From CAZIWX01 sp964543125 (GTDB lineage: Bacteria > Fidelibacterota > UBA8477), in assembly GCA_964543125.1 (NCBI GenBank), contig CAZIWX010000012.1, positions 1 to 42,485 on the forward strand: a stretch of 42,485 bases of DNA. The letters run 5' to 3'. This document shows positions 8,426-16,013 of the stretch, one piece after another (position 1 is the stretch's first letter; the number at the start of each line of letters is the position of its first letter). The position numbers and the translations under genes were made by a program. Below the pieces are notes generated by a model. It was given only the letters and a program-made list of their open reading frames with translations. It searched no databases and was not told the origin of the DNA.

Positions 8426-9748
8426 ATGGCCCGATTAGAAAATTTTGATCAACTGGTTTCCCTGGCCAAACGCCGCGGATTCATTTATCAGAGCAGTGAA
8501 ATTTACGGCGGCATTAATTCCTGCTACGATTACGGCCCCTTGGGAGTGGAACTGAAGCGCAACATCAAGGAGGCGTGGTGGACCGCCATGACCCGCAAGC
8601 ACGATAATATTGTGGGGTTGGATGCGGCGATCCTGATGCATTCCAAAGTTTGGGAAGCCTCGGGTCATGTTGCCAACTTTACCGATCCCCTGGTGGATTG
8701 TAAAAAATGCAAAAGCCGGTTCCGGGAAGACAATTTGCCGCCGGAAAATGTGGAAAAGCGGGAATGTCCCAAGTGTGGCGGTGACCTGACGGAAGCGCGT
8801 CAGTTCAACCTTATGTTCAAGACCAGCATGGGGGCGGTGGAGGAGGCCGGATCGACCGTCTATCTGCGGCCCGAGACGGCCCAGGGTATTTTCGTTAATT
8901 TTTTAAATGTGAAAGATACCTACCGTCAGAAAATCCCGTTTGGTATTGCCCAGATCGGTAAAGCTTTCCGGAACGAGATCACGCCGGGTAATTTCATTTT
9001 CCGTACCCGCGAATTCGAACAGATGGAGCTCCAGTATTTTGTGAATCCGGCCGCAGCGGATGCCGAATTCGAAAAGTGGCGGGCGGAACGAATTGCCTTT
9101 TATGACACAATCGGTCTCACGCGCGAAAATTTACGCTTTCGTGAGCACGGTCCGGATGAACTGGCCCACTACGCCCGCCGGGCATTTGACATTGAATACA
9201 AATTCCCCATGGGCTGGAAGGAGCTGGAGGGCATTCACAACCGGGCGGACTTTGACCTGAAGCAGCACCAGGAATTTTCGGGTAAAAAAATGGAATATCT
9301 TGATCCGGCCACCAATGAGCGCTATATCCCGTTCATTATCGAAACTTCCGTCGGTTGCGACCGGATGTTGCTGGCCCTACTGTGCGAGGCTTACGAGGAG
9401 GAGACGCTGGCGGATGGAACGCAGCGCACGGTATTGCATTTTCATCCCCGCCTGGCCCCCATCAAGGTCGCTATCCTGCCCCTGGTAAAGAAGGACGGTC
9501 TGCGTGAACTGGCTACGCGGATTAAGCAAGACCTGCAGCAGTATTTCAATGTATTTTACGATGAAAAAGGCGCCATCGGCCGCCGCTATCGCCGCATGGA
9601 TGAGGCGGGGACGCCCTACGGTGTGACCATCGATTACGAGACGAAGGATAATCAGACCGTAACCATTCGCGACCGGGATACCATGGAGCAGATCCGGGTT
9701 AACACGAGTGAGCTGAAGTCCTGGCTGCTGGAGCGGATTCAGATTTAA
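8426..9748 (+). CDS. glyQS: Glycyl-tRNA synthetase, single-chain alpha2 type
   Basis: Charges tRNA-Gly. The 440-residue class II enzyme belongs to the eukaryote/archaea/Gram-positive homodimer type rather than the alpha2beta2 GlyQ/GlyS type. The N-terminus has the characteristic KRRGFIYQSSEIYGG, a cysteine quartet C92/C95/C114/C117 suitable for zinc, motif 2 around FRNEITPGNFIFRTREFEQME, and motif 3 around ETSVGCDRMLLALL. The C-terminal anticodon-binding domain ends with IGRRYRRMDEAGTPYGVTID and the usual TVTIRDRDTMEQIRV. The ribosome site is weak (GAGAGAAGAAAG region). Codon use matches topA, and co-transcription is likely. Confidence 0.96.
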   Translation: MARLENFDQLVSLAKRRGFIYQSSEIYGGINSCYDYGPLGVELKRNIKEAWWTAMTRKHDNIVGLDAAILMHSKVWEASGHVANFTDPLVDCKKCKSRFREDNLPPENVEKRECPKCGGDLTEARQFNLMFKTSMGAVEEAGSTVYLRPETAQGIFVNFLNVKDTYRQKIPFGIAQIGKAFRNEITPGNFIFRTREFEQMELQYFVNPAAADAEFEKWRAERIAFYDTIGLTRENLRFREHGPDELAHYARRAFDIEYKFPMGWKELEGIHNRADFDLKQHQEFSGKKMEYLDPATNERYIPFIIETSVGCDRMLLALLCEAYEEETLADGTQRTVLHFHPRLAPIKVAILPLVKKDGLRELATRIKQDLQQYFNVFYDEKGAIGRRYRRMDEAGTPYGVTIDYETKDNQTVTIRDRDTMEQIRVNTSELKSWLLERIQI

Positions 9749-9893
9749 TAAAAACATTTTTTAGCCGCGGATAAACGCGGACAAAACCGAAACCAAATAC
9801 GCCACTCGTCATTGATGGAGATTGAGCAGAAGCGCACGGCCGTGCGCCTTTACGGCAATTTTCCCCGTCACCGCCGCCCGGCCGGAGCCCCTT
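9749..9893. other. Convergent intergenic region with dispersed repeat and palindrome
   Basis: The gap after glycyl-tRNA synthetase contains a repeat-like tract at 9757-9786 (resembling 32393-32424) and a perfect 16-bp palindrome at 9832-9847 that may stop transcripts from one or both sides. If the adjacent unit is an integron cassette, the bases left of 9894 should include the rest of its attC. The start of an attC-like sequence is visible but no matching right half was found. Confidence 0.4.
9757..9786 (+). repeat. Dispersed intergenic repeat, copy 1
   Basis: A tract of the form TTTTTTAGCCGCGGATAAAC continuing GCGGACAAA begins about 9 bases after the stop of glycyl-tRNA synthetase. A diverged copy occupies the same post-stop position at 32393-32424. 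Phrases of this kind recur between genes in many genomes; function unknown. Confidence 0.45.
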
Positions 9894-10707
9894 GTTAGCC
9901 GGCCATTTGCATTTTACGCATATATTTCAATGAAAACCAAAAAGCAATTACCATAATTAAGTCTAACACGATGACCGGTAATGAAAATCCAAATACAGGA
10001 TTGACCAATGGGTTACTTAAAATTGCCTGCTGTCGAATTATTGAATCAAAAAAACCAAGAATCGGTCCAATTGCTTGAGCGAGTAAAACAGCAAATAAAT
10101 ATTTAGCTTTTTCCTTCCAGCCATCTAACTGAAATATTACTAGAACAAGTACAACGCCATAAAAAATTACCAAAGGTCCTGTTAATAACCGGGGAAAGAA
10201 CCCCCCGAAAAAAGCGACAGAATATTCATCACCGCCAAATACATTAAAAAATTTAATGGTTTGATAGATCACCTGACTGAAAGAATTAAAAAGAACAATT
10301 ATTAAGGCTGCGTTTTTGACAATGATATTTTTTGCTTGAAAAATTAGTACCAGACCCAAAACAATCGTAAGTACTTGAAAAACTTGCCCCATCATTAACA
10401 TTCCAATCCACTCGGAATTACTCTGGGGAAGTGAACTAAGCCAAAACCATCCCTGGCTGCCGCCAACTGGGTCTGTAAATAACGACCACCCTATTACACT
10501 CGTTGGTTGACCACTCCATACTTGAATTAAACCAAGGAATCCTATATTGGGCTCACGTTGAAAGATTTGAAGGAAAAACCAATGACCTGTTTCGTGGATT
10601 CGCTGAGCAAATAGATAACCCAAAATCAGAGTGAAAAGAACTAGTGGAACAAGTTTGATTTTTAACAGCTTCATAGAATTCCCTTCTAAGCGACTTGACA
10701 GGCTAAC
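9894..10707 (-). mobile_element. Integron-like gene cassette 1 (HExxH membrane protein)
   Basis: On the minus strand the unit starts with core box GTTAGCC (10707-10701) 26 bases before the gene and ends with GGCTAAC (9900-9894), which contains the TAA stop of the gene. That is the normal fit of a cassette gene into the left end of an attC. The bases after the second box (AAGGGGCTCC) resemble the left arm of the attC at 40305 (CCGGCGCTCC). The right arm was not found, so the attC is degraded or truncated. The unit is clearly AT-richer than topA/glyQS. A possible promoter (TTGCTA and TAATCT, 16 bases apart, 10738-10711) lies just outside the first box. Confidence 0.55.
9895..10674 (-). CDS. Membrane protein with HExxH motif, possible M50-like metalloprotease
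   Basis: A 259-residue, AT-rich gene. The first membrane segment is followed by R-I-H27-E28-T29-G30-H31, a zinc-binding HExxH placed at the cytoplasmic or membrane edge as in site-2-protease-like families. Five or so further hydrophobic segments follow. A third zinc ligand is not certain: GGDE at 147-150, or the Asp in the late IVLDLI (238), are candidates, and the classical NPxPxLDG motif is absent. It may therefore be a distant M50-type peptidase or a non-catalytic relative. AAGGGA sits 6 bases before the ATG. The gene is the sole cargo of a cassette-like unit bounded by GTTAGCC boxes. Confidence 0.6.
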   Translation of the reverse strand: MKLLKIKLVPLVLFTLILGYLFAQRIHETGHWFFLQIFQREPNIGFLGLIQVWSGQPTSVIGWSLFTDPVGGSQGWFWLSSLPQSNSEWIGMLMMGQVFQVLTIVLGLVLIFQAKNIIVKNAALIIVLFNSFSQVIYQTIKFFNVFGGDEYSVAFFGGFFPRLLTGPLVIFYGVVLVLVIFQLDGWKEKAKYLFAVLLAQAIGPILGFFDSIIRQQAILSNPLVNPVFGFSLPVIVLDLIMVIAFWFSLKYMRKMQMAG

Positions 10708-10835
10708 ATAAGATTAGGTGTACTAATGAAAATAGCAACTGTTGCTCTTTTCGGTTACCTAAACTCATATTGTTTATTTTATTTAACTGTTTATTATTAC
10801 TTAAATTACACATATTCCTCCCTTTTTCTTCGCTT

Positions 10836-10865
10836 GTATAGGTTGCTCATTTGGGCAACCTATAC
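10836..10865. repeat. Perfect 11-bp inverted repeat between integrase remnant and cassette 1
   Basis: Arms 10836-10846 and 10855-10865 (GTATAGGTTGC and its complement) enclose an 8-base loop. No T-run follows on either strand, so it is not an obvious terminator. It lies exactly between the decayed integrase tail and the first core box of cassette 1, where attI or regulatory sequence would be expected. The ORF that crosses it on the plus strand is not supported as a gene. No other feature was seen in 10708-10869. Confidence 0.45.
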
Positions 10866-10869
10866 TAAA

Positions 10870-11276
10870 AATCTACAGGACTCCTCACGCCTTAGCACCC
10901 TGGTTAATTACATGCGTATAAATCATGGTTGTCTCCACATTTTTTAATAACCCAATAATTCCTGAATCCTGCGAATATCGCACCCGTCCTCCAGCAAATT
11001 CGTGGCTAAAGCATGGCGAAAAGTGTGACCCGTGGCTCGCTTTGTCAACCTGGCCTTGCTTACAGCGCCGGCCACGGCTTTCTGAATGATTGATTCAGGG
11101 ATATGATGCCGCCCTTCCCTGCCCGGCTTTGCCGCTCGTTCCGTTCCGCGGCTGGTTTGCCGTGCAGGCCGGGCTGCGTCCTGTTCCAGCAGTTCAGGGA
11201 ATTTTTTCAGCAGCCTGCCCACATCGGCACCTGCCGCCGGTTCACCCGTATAGTTAAACTCTTTTTCCATCATCAA
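10870..11276 (-). pseudogene. Integron integrase (IntI) C-terminal remnant, copy 1, frameshifted
   Basis: The open part encodes 110 residues ending HTFRHALATNLLEDG-CDIRRIQELLGY and then a stop. Past the stop, in another frame, the DNA still encodes TTMIYTHVINQGAKA, the expected continuation of an IntI tail including the catalytic tyrosine. The copy therefore has a stop plus a frameshift and is dead. The N-terminal catalytic half is missing. The first ~60 residues (KEFNYTGEPAAGADVG... PELLEQ) are shared with copy 2 at 14287-14700 but are not recognisable integrase sequence. It sits immediately 5' of cassette 1 in the same direction. The C-terminal recombinase identity is secure; the IntI subtype rests on the MIYTHV-N-x-G tail. 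Confidence 0.75.
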
Positions 11277-11353
11277 TACCAGTCAGTATTAGCTTAAGCT
11301 TATATGCAGCGCTTGAGCAAATCAAGCAGAAGCCCACCTCCCCTGGAAAAAGG

Positions 11354-11513
11354 GTGAAGTGTGAAGTTCGAAATGTGAAAATCGGCTGTCTGATTCGGTT
11401 TTCTTTTGTTGAGCGCTCCGCCGAACTTCTTCGGCGAATATAGCTGCAGTTGGTCGGGAGAACGACGCGGGCATTCTTTCTTTCAAACTTCACACTTCTA
11501 ACTTTTAACTTTT
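11354..11513. repeat. Short inverted-repeat (MITE-like) element with heptamer tract
   Basis: Terminal inverted repeats of 19 bases (11356-11374 and 11480-11498) match at 17 positions. Each end is built from degenerate heptamers such as GTGAAGT. The centre holds a perfect hairpin CGCCGAA/TTCGGCG (11419-11436). The ~160-base element has no credible ORF and lies between the AlbA-type pseudogene and integrase remnant 1. Confidence 0.5.
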
Positions 11514-11531
11514 CCGGTTTACCGCTGGTGT

Positions 11532-12368
11532 TCATAGTGTCGCCTTCCAGTGGCCGCCCTTGGCCGGGCCGATGCGCTGTAAAACTCCCTCTGCCTTGAG
11601 CTTCTTGATCTGCCACTCCACACCTTTGGCCGAAAGACCCAGGCGATTGGCCATCTCTTTGGTGGAGATGGCCGGATTCTCGGCGATGAGACGCAGGATT
11701 TCCTCCCTGGTTTTCTCCCTAGTTTTCCCCGCACCTTTTTCCAGGTGGTCCTGGCCAAATACAAAAACAGTCCAAAGTCCGGTCTCCTCGGATTTGAACT
11801 CGGGCGCAGGCGTTTCCTCGAGAGAACAAGCTTCGAAAATGCGCTCGATGCCACGGCCCCAGGCTTCGATTTTGCCGGCCCTGAAAAAGGCATGGGCCAC
11901 GTCCGGGTTAAAGGGGATGGACGAATGTTTGCTCAGCAGGTTTTCGACACTCCAGTTTTGGGGAGGCTGCCCCGGGTTCCAGATCATCAACTTGTCGTGA
12001 TAGACACTGATCTGAAGCGGAACTCCCCTTGAATAATCTTTATGTATTACGGCGTTGAGTAACGCCTCACGGAGAGCAGCCTCCGGCACAGGATAGGTTT
12101 CAATGCGCTGGAGCCCCTCATAGGAGATCAACGCCTTCATGTACTTGGCGTGCAGGATCTCCATGGTCTGGTCGACCTGAGTGAAGAGATCGCCAAAAAC
12201 CTCGTCCTGATAACGCAGATCGGTGTTGCTTTCGAAAAAGCCGATCTTGATTTGCGCACCGGTGAAAAAACGCTCGGGTTCCGGGTGAAAGAGGAGTACC
12301 GCTGCCCGGGCGGAGCCCCAAAGGAGAAGAGCGGCACAAACAGCCTTTGTGCATTCATTCACGAACAA
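11532..12368 (-). pseudogene. Schlafen/AlbA_2-type ATP-binding regulator, N-terminus missing
   Basis: The recognisable part starts near AAVLLFHPEPERFFTGAQIK and runs through LREALLNAVIHKDY, the HATPase_c_4-like segment with GKIEAWGRGIERI, to a C-terminal winged helix (TKEMANRLGLSAKGVEWQIK). This is the C-terminal two thirds of the common 'ATP-binding/transcriptional regulator with AlbA_2 domain' family. The N-terminal Schlafen AlbA_2 domain is absent and the first ~20 codons (MFVNECTKAVCAALLL) look like read-through of unrelated or frameshifted DNA. The truncation point lies about 20 bases from the right end of the attC-like site at 12391-12515, so an insertion or deletion at that site may have removed the 5' part. 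Confidence 0.65.
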
Positions 12369-12390
12369 GCCCGAAGTCTACTACGAAGGC

Positions 12391-12515
12391 GGATAGCAAT
12401 GTTAACCTGCAAAACTGCTTACACTGAACTTGGAACAACGAATAAAATTTCAATGATCTCCACTGAACTTCAATTGAAGCTCGGCGGTTTTGTCAGGTTG
12501 AACCTTTTGTTAGCC
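12391..12515 (-). repeat. attC-like recombination site of cassette 2
   Basis: On the minus strand the site opens with GGCTAAC (12515-12509) and AAAAGGTT. Then CAACCTGACAAAAC pairs with GTTTTGCAGGTTAA near the other end (about 12411-12401), leaving one unpaired base, a layout typical of folded attC sites with extrahelical bases. The far core box reads GCTATCC, so it is mutated from GTTRRRY. Total length is 125 bases, in the range of long attC (VCR-like) sites. It begins about 93 bases after the stop of the beta-lactamase-like gene. Confidence 0.6.
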
Positions 12516-12607
12516 GCAAATTTGATTAAACTTATGATTGATTTAATTACTATTAACAATTGCATTCACATTTGAATTAATTCTAAACATCAAGCTTCAA
12601 AGATGCT

Positions 12608-14047
12608 TTAGAATGATTTCCATTGCGCCTTTCCACCAAGAGCCCGTTCGGCGATATCATAGGCTACAGGCAGACCAGATTCACTATTCGTGAGTACTAC
12701 AACTCCATGCCCTTCCCTTGGATATATAACCATAACACTTCGATAGCCGAAAGTGATTCCATTTTGCCATATGGCGTTACCATACATGCTGTGCTGAATT
12801 CCGACGCCTAGCCCCCACGAGAAGTCCTGATTGATCTTCACCTGAGTGGAATCGATCTGGGAAGCTATATCTTCCCCCAAGTATCGAGGATTTGCCAGTT
12901 CTATAAGGAAGGCTGCCAAATCTGGAGCCGAAGCACGAAGTGAACCAATTGCGCTCACATAAGATGAATTATTTTTTGGTAGAGGTCCATTAATTGAATT
13001 AGCTATCTTAAGAAAAATAACAATAATTATAAGTATCCAGACGATAGAAAGTGTTGCTGTTAACACTTTTTTCTGCCTCGTAGGTAACAAGAAGGTAATG
13101 AGACGCCTGAAGAATAAATATGACAGTATAAGTAAAGATAAAAAGACTATTACACAGATCATATTACTCCACATCAGATTTGGAAAAGGCTTTCCGATAA
13201 ACAGGTAAATTAGTGACTCTGTTAATACGAATGATATTACAAATACGATTACTATGAGTTGCCTGGAAAGTCGCCAGCTTTTTTTGATAACTCTGTTCGC
13301 AGTCAGTGAAATGATACTTACAATAACCAGACTAATAATAAACGGAATCAGAAAGGTTAACAATGGAAGTGTGTAATGCACATGTCCATTTGCAATATCA
13401 TTCATTACACGGGCTTCATTAACGAAACTACTGCTGGTCATTGCCAGGGGATCAAATACATATTGTCGTGCTGTCTTCTCGAGAGAATTGCCTGTTAATT
13501 GCTCAATCACTGCCTGCACATACAGAAAGCCGACTCCTGAATATAAAAAGTCAGAACCAGGTTCAAACTCAATATGTTTGCTCATAAACCACACGTCATC
13601 ACCAAGACCTGAACTATGTGAAAGTAAGTGCCGTAGTGTGATTTTATCAGCATATTTTGATGGGGGAAGCCATGCCTTTTTTAGAAAAAATTTAACAGGT
13701 TTATCAAGTGAAAGTTTGCCTTCTTCTACAAGGCGAAGTGCAATGTAAGCGGAGGCGACTTTACTAATAGACGCTACTTCAAATACTGTCTTTGATGATA
13801 CGGGTTTATTGGTTAATCGGTTTGTTACACCAAAACCATCTGTCCAGACAATCTTGTTATCACGGATTAATGCAATTGCAAGACCAGGTACATCTGCTTC
13901 ATGCATTCGATCGGGAATGTAGCCTTTGAGATCGGCAATGACCGAATCTATTGGCTCCGAGATTAGAAGTGGAGCCTTTTGAGCATATAAAGAAGAACCT
14001 GTATTGATTAGAATTGCAGTAAACAAAGAAACAGTAACAAGTAACAT
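12608..14047 (-). CDS. Class C beta-lactamase/PBP-like serine hydrolase with inserted membrane domain
   Basis: With the ATG at 14047 (GGGGAA about 8 bases upstream) the protein has 479 residues; longer starts exist at 14092 (ATG) and 14107 (TTG). A signal-peptide-like segment is followed by a beta-lactamase/DD-peptidase domain: S93-I-S-K96 (SxxK), Y169-S-G (the YxN position, changed to YSG), and near the end WQNGITFGYRS in place of the usual H/K-T/G-G triad. Unusually, about residues 227-350 are four or five membrane helices placed between the GHVHY strand and SAIGSLRASAPDLAAF, two parts that are normally contiguous. The catalytic domain is thus split by a membrane module, with N- and C-halves presumably meeting on the outer face. 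Substrate unknown; peptidoglycan stem peptides or D-amino esters are possible. Confidence 0.75.
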   Translation of the reverse strand: MLLVTVSLFTAILINTGSSLYAQKAPLLISEPIDSVIADLKGYIPDRMHEADVPGLAIALIRDNKIVWTDGFGVTNRLTNKPVSSKTVFEVASISKVASAYIALRLVEEGKLSLDKPVKFFLKKAWLPPSKYADKITLRHLLSHSSGLGDDVWFMSKHIEFEPGSDFLYSGVGFLYVQAVIEQLTGNSLEKTARQYVFDPLAMTSSSFVNEARVMNDIANGHVHYTLPLLTFLIPFIISLVIVSIISLTANRVIKKSWRLSRQLIVIVFVISFVLTESLIYLFIGKPFPNLMWSNMICVIVFLSLLILSYLFFRRLITFLLPTRQKKVLTATLSIVWILIIIVIFLKIANSINGPLPKNNSSYVSAIGSLRASAPDLAAFLIELANPRYLGEDIASQIDSTQVKINQDFSWGLGVGIQHSMYGNAIWQNGITFGYRSVMVIYPREGHGVVVLTNSESGLPVAYDIAERALGGKAQWKSF

Positions 14048-14120
14048 AATGTTGATTCCCCAATTCTCTTTTATGTTCAAAACATACCTCATTCCTTTAA
14101 TGCGCAATTTTATAAATAGT

Positions 14121-14262
14121 GGCTAACTATTGTTTACATGGTTTCTTCATAACACACCGGATTCACGTCAGCGCTGTATAATACGCCAGCAATTTATCGC
14201 CATAACTTCCAAGAATACAACCGGTTATGACATCTCTATTGATGAACCTGGTGTGATATATG
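14121..14262. other. attI/attC-like inverted repeat between integrase remnant 2 and cassette 2
   Basis: The core box GGCTAAC (14121-14127) is followed by an imperfect inverted repeat: CATAACACACCGGATTCA (14148-14165) against TGAACCTGGTGTGATATATG (14243-14262). The position, at the 3' end of the integrase remnant and the leading edge of the first cassette, is where attI or a preceding cassette's attC would lie. Confidence 0.4.
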
Positions 14263-14286
14263 GTTTCTGTATAAGACACTGATCAG

Positions 14287-14700
14287 CTATCGCTTTAAAT
14301 TGTCCAGCGGGCTCTTCACGCCGGCTTTGCCCCTGTTTAGAACATGGGCGTAAATCATGGTGGTTTTCACATCCTTATGACCCAATAATTCTTGAATTGC
14401 GCGAATATCGTATCCGGTCTCCAACAAATGCGTAGCAAATGAATGGCGGAATGTGTGGCAGGTAGCGCGCTTTTTTAGGCTCGCTTGGTTCACAGCCCTT
14501 GCCACGGCTTTTTGAATGATTGATTCAGGGATATCATGCCGTCCTTCCTTGCCCGTCTTTGCCGCTCGTTCCGTTCCGCGGCTGGTTTGCCGCACTGGCC
14601 GGGCTGCGCGCTGTTCCAGCAGTTCAGGGAATTTTTTCAGCAGCTTACCCCCGTCGGCACCTGCCACTGGATTACCCGTATACTTAGGCTCTTTTTCCAT
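14287..14700 (-). pseudogene. Integron integrase (IntI) C-terminal remnant, copy 2
   Basis: A 137-residue intact ORF. The C-terminal ~80 residues are canonical integron integrase: IPESIIQKAVARAV, CHTFRHSFATHLLETGYDIR, IQELLGHKDVKTTMIYAHV and NRGKAGVKSPLDNL. It keeps three catalytic elements (HxxR, the second His, and Tyr in MIYAHV) but lacks the N-terminal core-binding domain and the first Arg/Lys, so it cannot recombine alone. The leading ~55 residues match copy 1 closely but not integrases I know. The two copies are highly similar direct repeats about 3.4 kb apart. The ATG has no clear ribosome site. It is read toward cassette 2. Confidence 0.75.
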
Positions 14701-14840
14701 CTGTTCCGCTTATTCGTAGCGGCCTAAGCTTACCCGCACTACCTCAGATTGTCAATTCAAAAACCGCCCGGCGGCAATATTTAATGGTCAATGCTGAATG
14801 ACAAAGGCTGAATAGTCGGTGGTAAGGGACAAGGTTCTGA

Positions 14841-16013
14841 TTACCGATAAGCCGCAATCCCGGTAATCCGGTTTCCCACTATTAGCGTATGAATCTCATG
14901 CGTCCCTTCGTAGGTGAGGACCGACTCCAGATTATTGGCGTGGCGCAGGCTGGCGTATTCATCCACGATCCCGCTGGCGCCGAGAATAGTGCGGGCGCTG
15001 CGAGCAATCTCAAGTGCCGCACGCACGTTATTCATTTTGACCAGGCTCACCTGCCAATGCTTCATATCGTTCCGGTCTTTGAGCCGCCCCAATTGCAGTG
15101 TCAGAAATTGCGCCTTCGTAATCTCGTTCACCATTTCGGCCAATTTCCGCTGCGTCAGTTGGAAACCGGCAATGGGTTTGTCAAACTGAATCCGGGATTT
15201 ACTGTAATCTAATGCTTCCTCGTAACAGGCGGTGGCGGCGCCCACAACACCCCAGTTAATACCGTAGCGCGCCTGCGTTAAACACGACAGCGGTCCCCTC
15301 AGGCCCTTGATATTGGGCAGGATGTTCTTAACGGGAATCCGGCAATCCCGCAGCACAATTTCACCTGTTGCAGAAGCCCGCAGCGAGAGTTTGCCGGTAA
15401 TTTCCGGTGTTTCAAAGCCGGGTGTACCGCGCTCTACCAAAAAGCCGCGCACCACGCCGGCCTCATCTTTGGCCCAGACCAGGGCTAAATGAGCCAGGGG
15501 TGAATTAGTAATCCACATTTTGGCGCCATTCAGGATGTAGCTGTCACCCTCTTTTTTTGCCCGGGTTATCATGCCGCCGGGATCGGAACCGTGGTCCGGT
15601 TCGGTGAGTCCGAAACAACCGATGATCTCGCCGGAAGCCAGCTTGGGCAGCCATTTGCGTTTTTGTTCTTCCGAGCCGAACTGCCAGATGGGCCACATGA
15701 CCAGTGCACCCTGCACCGAGGCGAAACTGCGCAGCCCCGAGTCACCGCGCTCCAACTCGTGCATGATGAGACCGTAGGCGACATTATTCACACCGGCGCA
15801 ACCGTATTTTTCCGGCAGATTGGCGCCTAAAAAGCCCAATTCCGCCATTTCCGGTACCAGCTCCAGGGGAAAGGTTCCGGCGCGATAGTGCTGCCGAATC
15901 AGGGGCCTGAAGCGTTCCTGCACCCAGTCGTGGGCTGTATTTTGAATCAAGATTTCATCCTCATCAAACAGACTCGACCAATCCATATAATCCGTTGTGT
16001 TCAAAGGGGTCAT
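14841..16013 (-). CDS. gcdH: Glutaryl-CoA dehydrogenase (acyl-CoA dehydrogenase family)
   Basis: FAD enzyme that oxidises glutaryl-CoA and usually decarboxylates it to crotonyl-CoA, feeding lysine/tryptophan or aromatic breakdown into butyrate-type metabolism. The start at 16013 (MTPLNTTDYMDWSS) is chosen because GAGG lies 8 bases upstream; a longer frame to 16073 has no such support. The protein has 390 residues, the usual length. Visible are ERGDSGLRSFASVQGALVM (substrate-pocket Arg/Ser region of GCDH), CFGLTEPDHGSDP (FAD/active-site loop), WITNSP, and the catalytic base E369 in LTYEGTHEIH. Decarboxylating and non-decarboxylating types cannot be separated by eye. It is divergent from the fetA-like gene. 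Confidence 0.88.
   Translation of the reverse strand: MTPLNTTDYMDWSSLFDEDEILIQNTAHDWVQERFRPLIRQHYRAGTFPLELVPEMAELGFLGANLPEKYGCAGVNNVAYGLIMHELERGDSGLRSFASVQGALVMWPIWQFGSEEQKRKWLPKLASGEIIGCFGLTEPDHGSDPGGMITRAKKEGDSYILNGAKMWITNSPLAHLALVWAKDEAGVVRGFLVERGTPGFETPEITGKLSLRASATGEIVLRDCRIPVKNILPNIKGLRGPLSCLTQARYGINWGVVGAATACYEEALDYSKSRIQFDKPIAGFQLTQRKLAEMVNEITKAQFLTLQLGRLKDRNDMKHWQVSLVKMNNVRAALEIARSARTILGASGIVDEYASLRHANNLESVLTYEGTHEIHTLIVGNRITGIAAYR

Larger units (their letters stand above)
12391..14127 (-). mobile_element. Integron-like gene cassette 2 (membrane-inserted beta-lactamase fold)
   Basis: A minus-strand unit running from core box GTTAGCC (14127-14121) through one AT-rich gene to the attC-like site at 12515-12391. 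One gene with its own recombination site at the 3' end is the definition of an integron cassette. The base composition is far more AT-rich than the flanking gcdH. The next upstream feature is integrase remnant 2, in the same direction. Confidence 0.6.

Noticed and set aside
10726..10947. 73-residue plus-strand ORF with hydrophobic start
   Set aside because: It crosses the hairpin at 10836-10865 and runs antisense over the decayed integrase tail; composition is that of AT-rich non-coding DNA and no ribosome site is present.
11340..11520. CRISPR-like array suggested by repeated GTGAAGT units
   Set aside because: The units are contiguous heptamers without spacers and form inverted terminal repeats; no cas gene lies nearby.
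12118..12358. Overlapping ORFs in other frames of the AlbA-type pseudogene
   Set aside because: They are frame shadows; the conserved AAVLLFHPEPERF to winged-helix sequence is in the 11532-12368 frame only.
14048..14107. TTG/ATG starts upstream of 14047 for the beta-lactamase-like gene
   Set aside because: Not excluded, but they lack a spaced ribosome site, whereas 14047 follows GGGGAA and opens directly into a signal-like segment.
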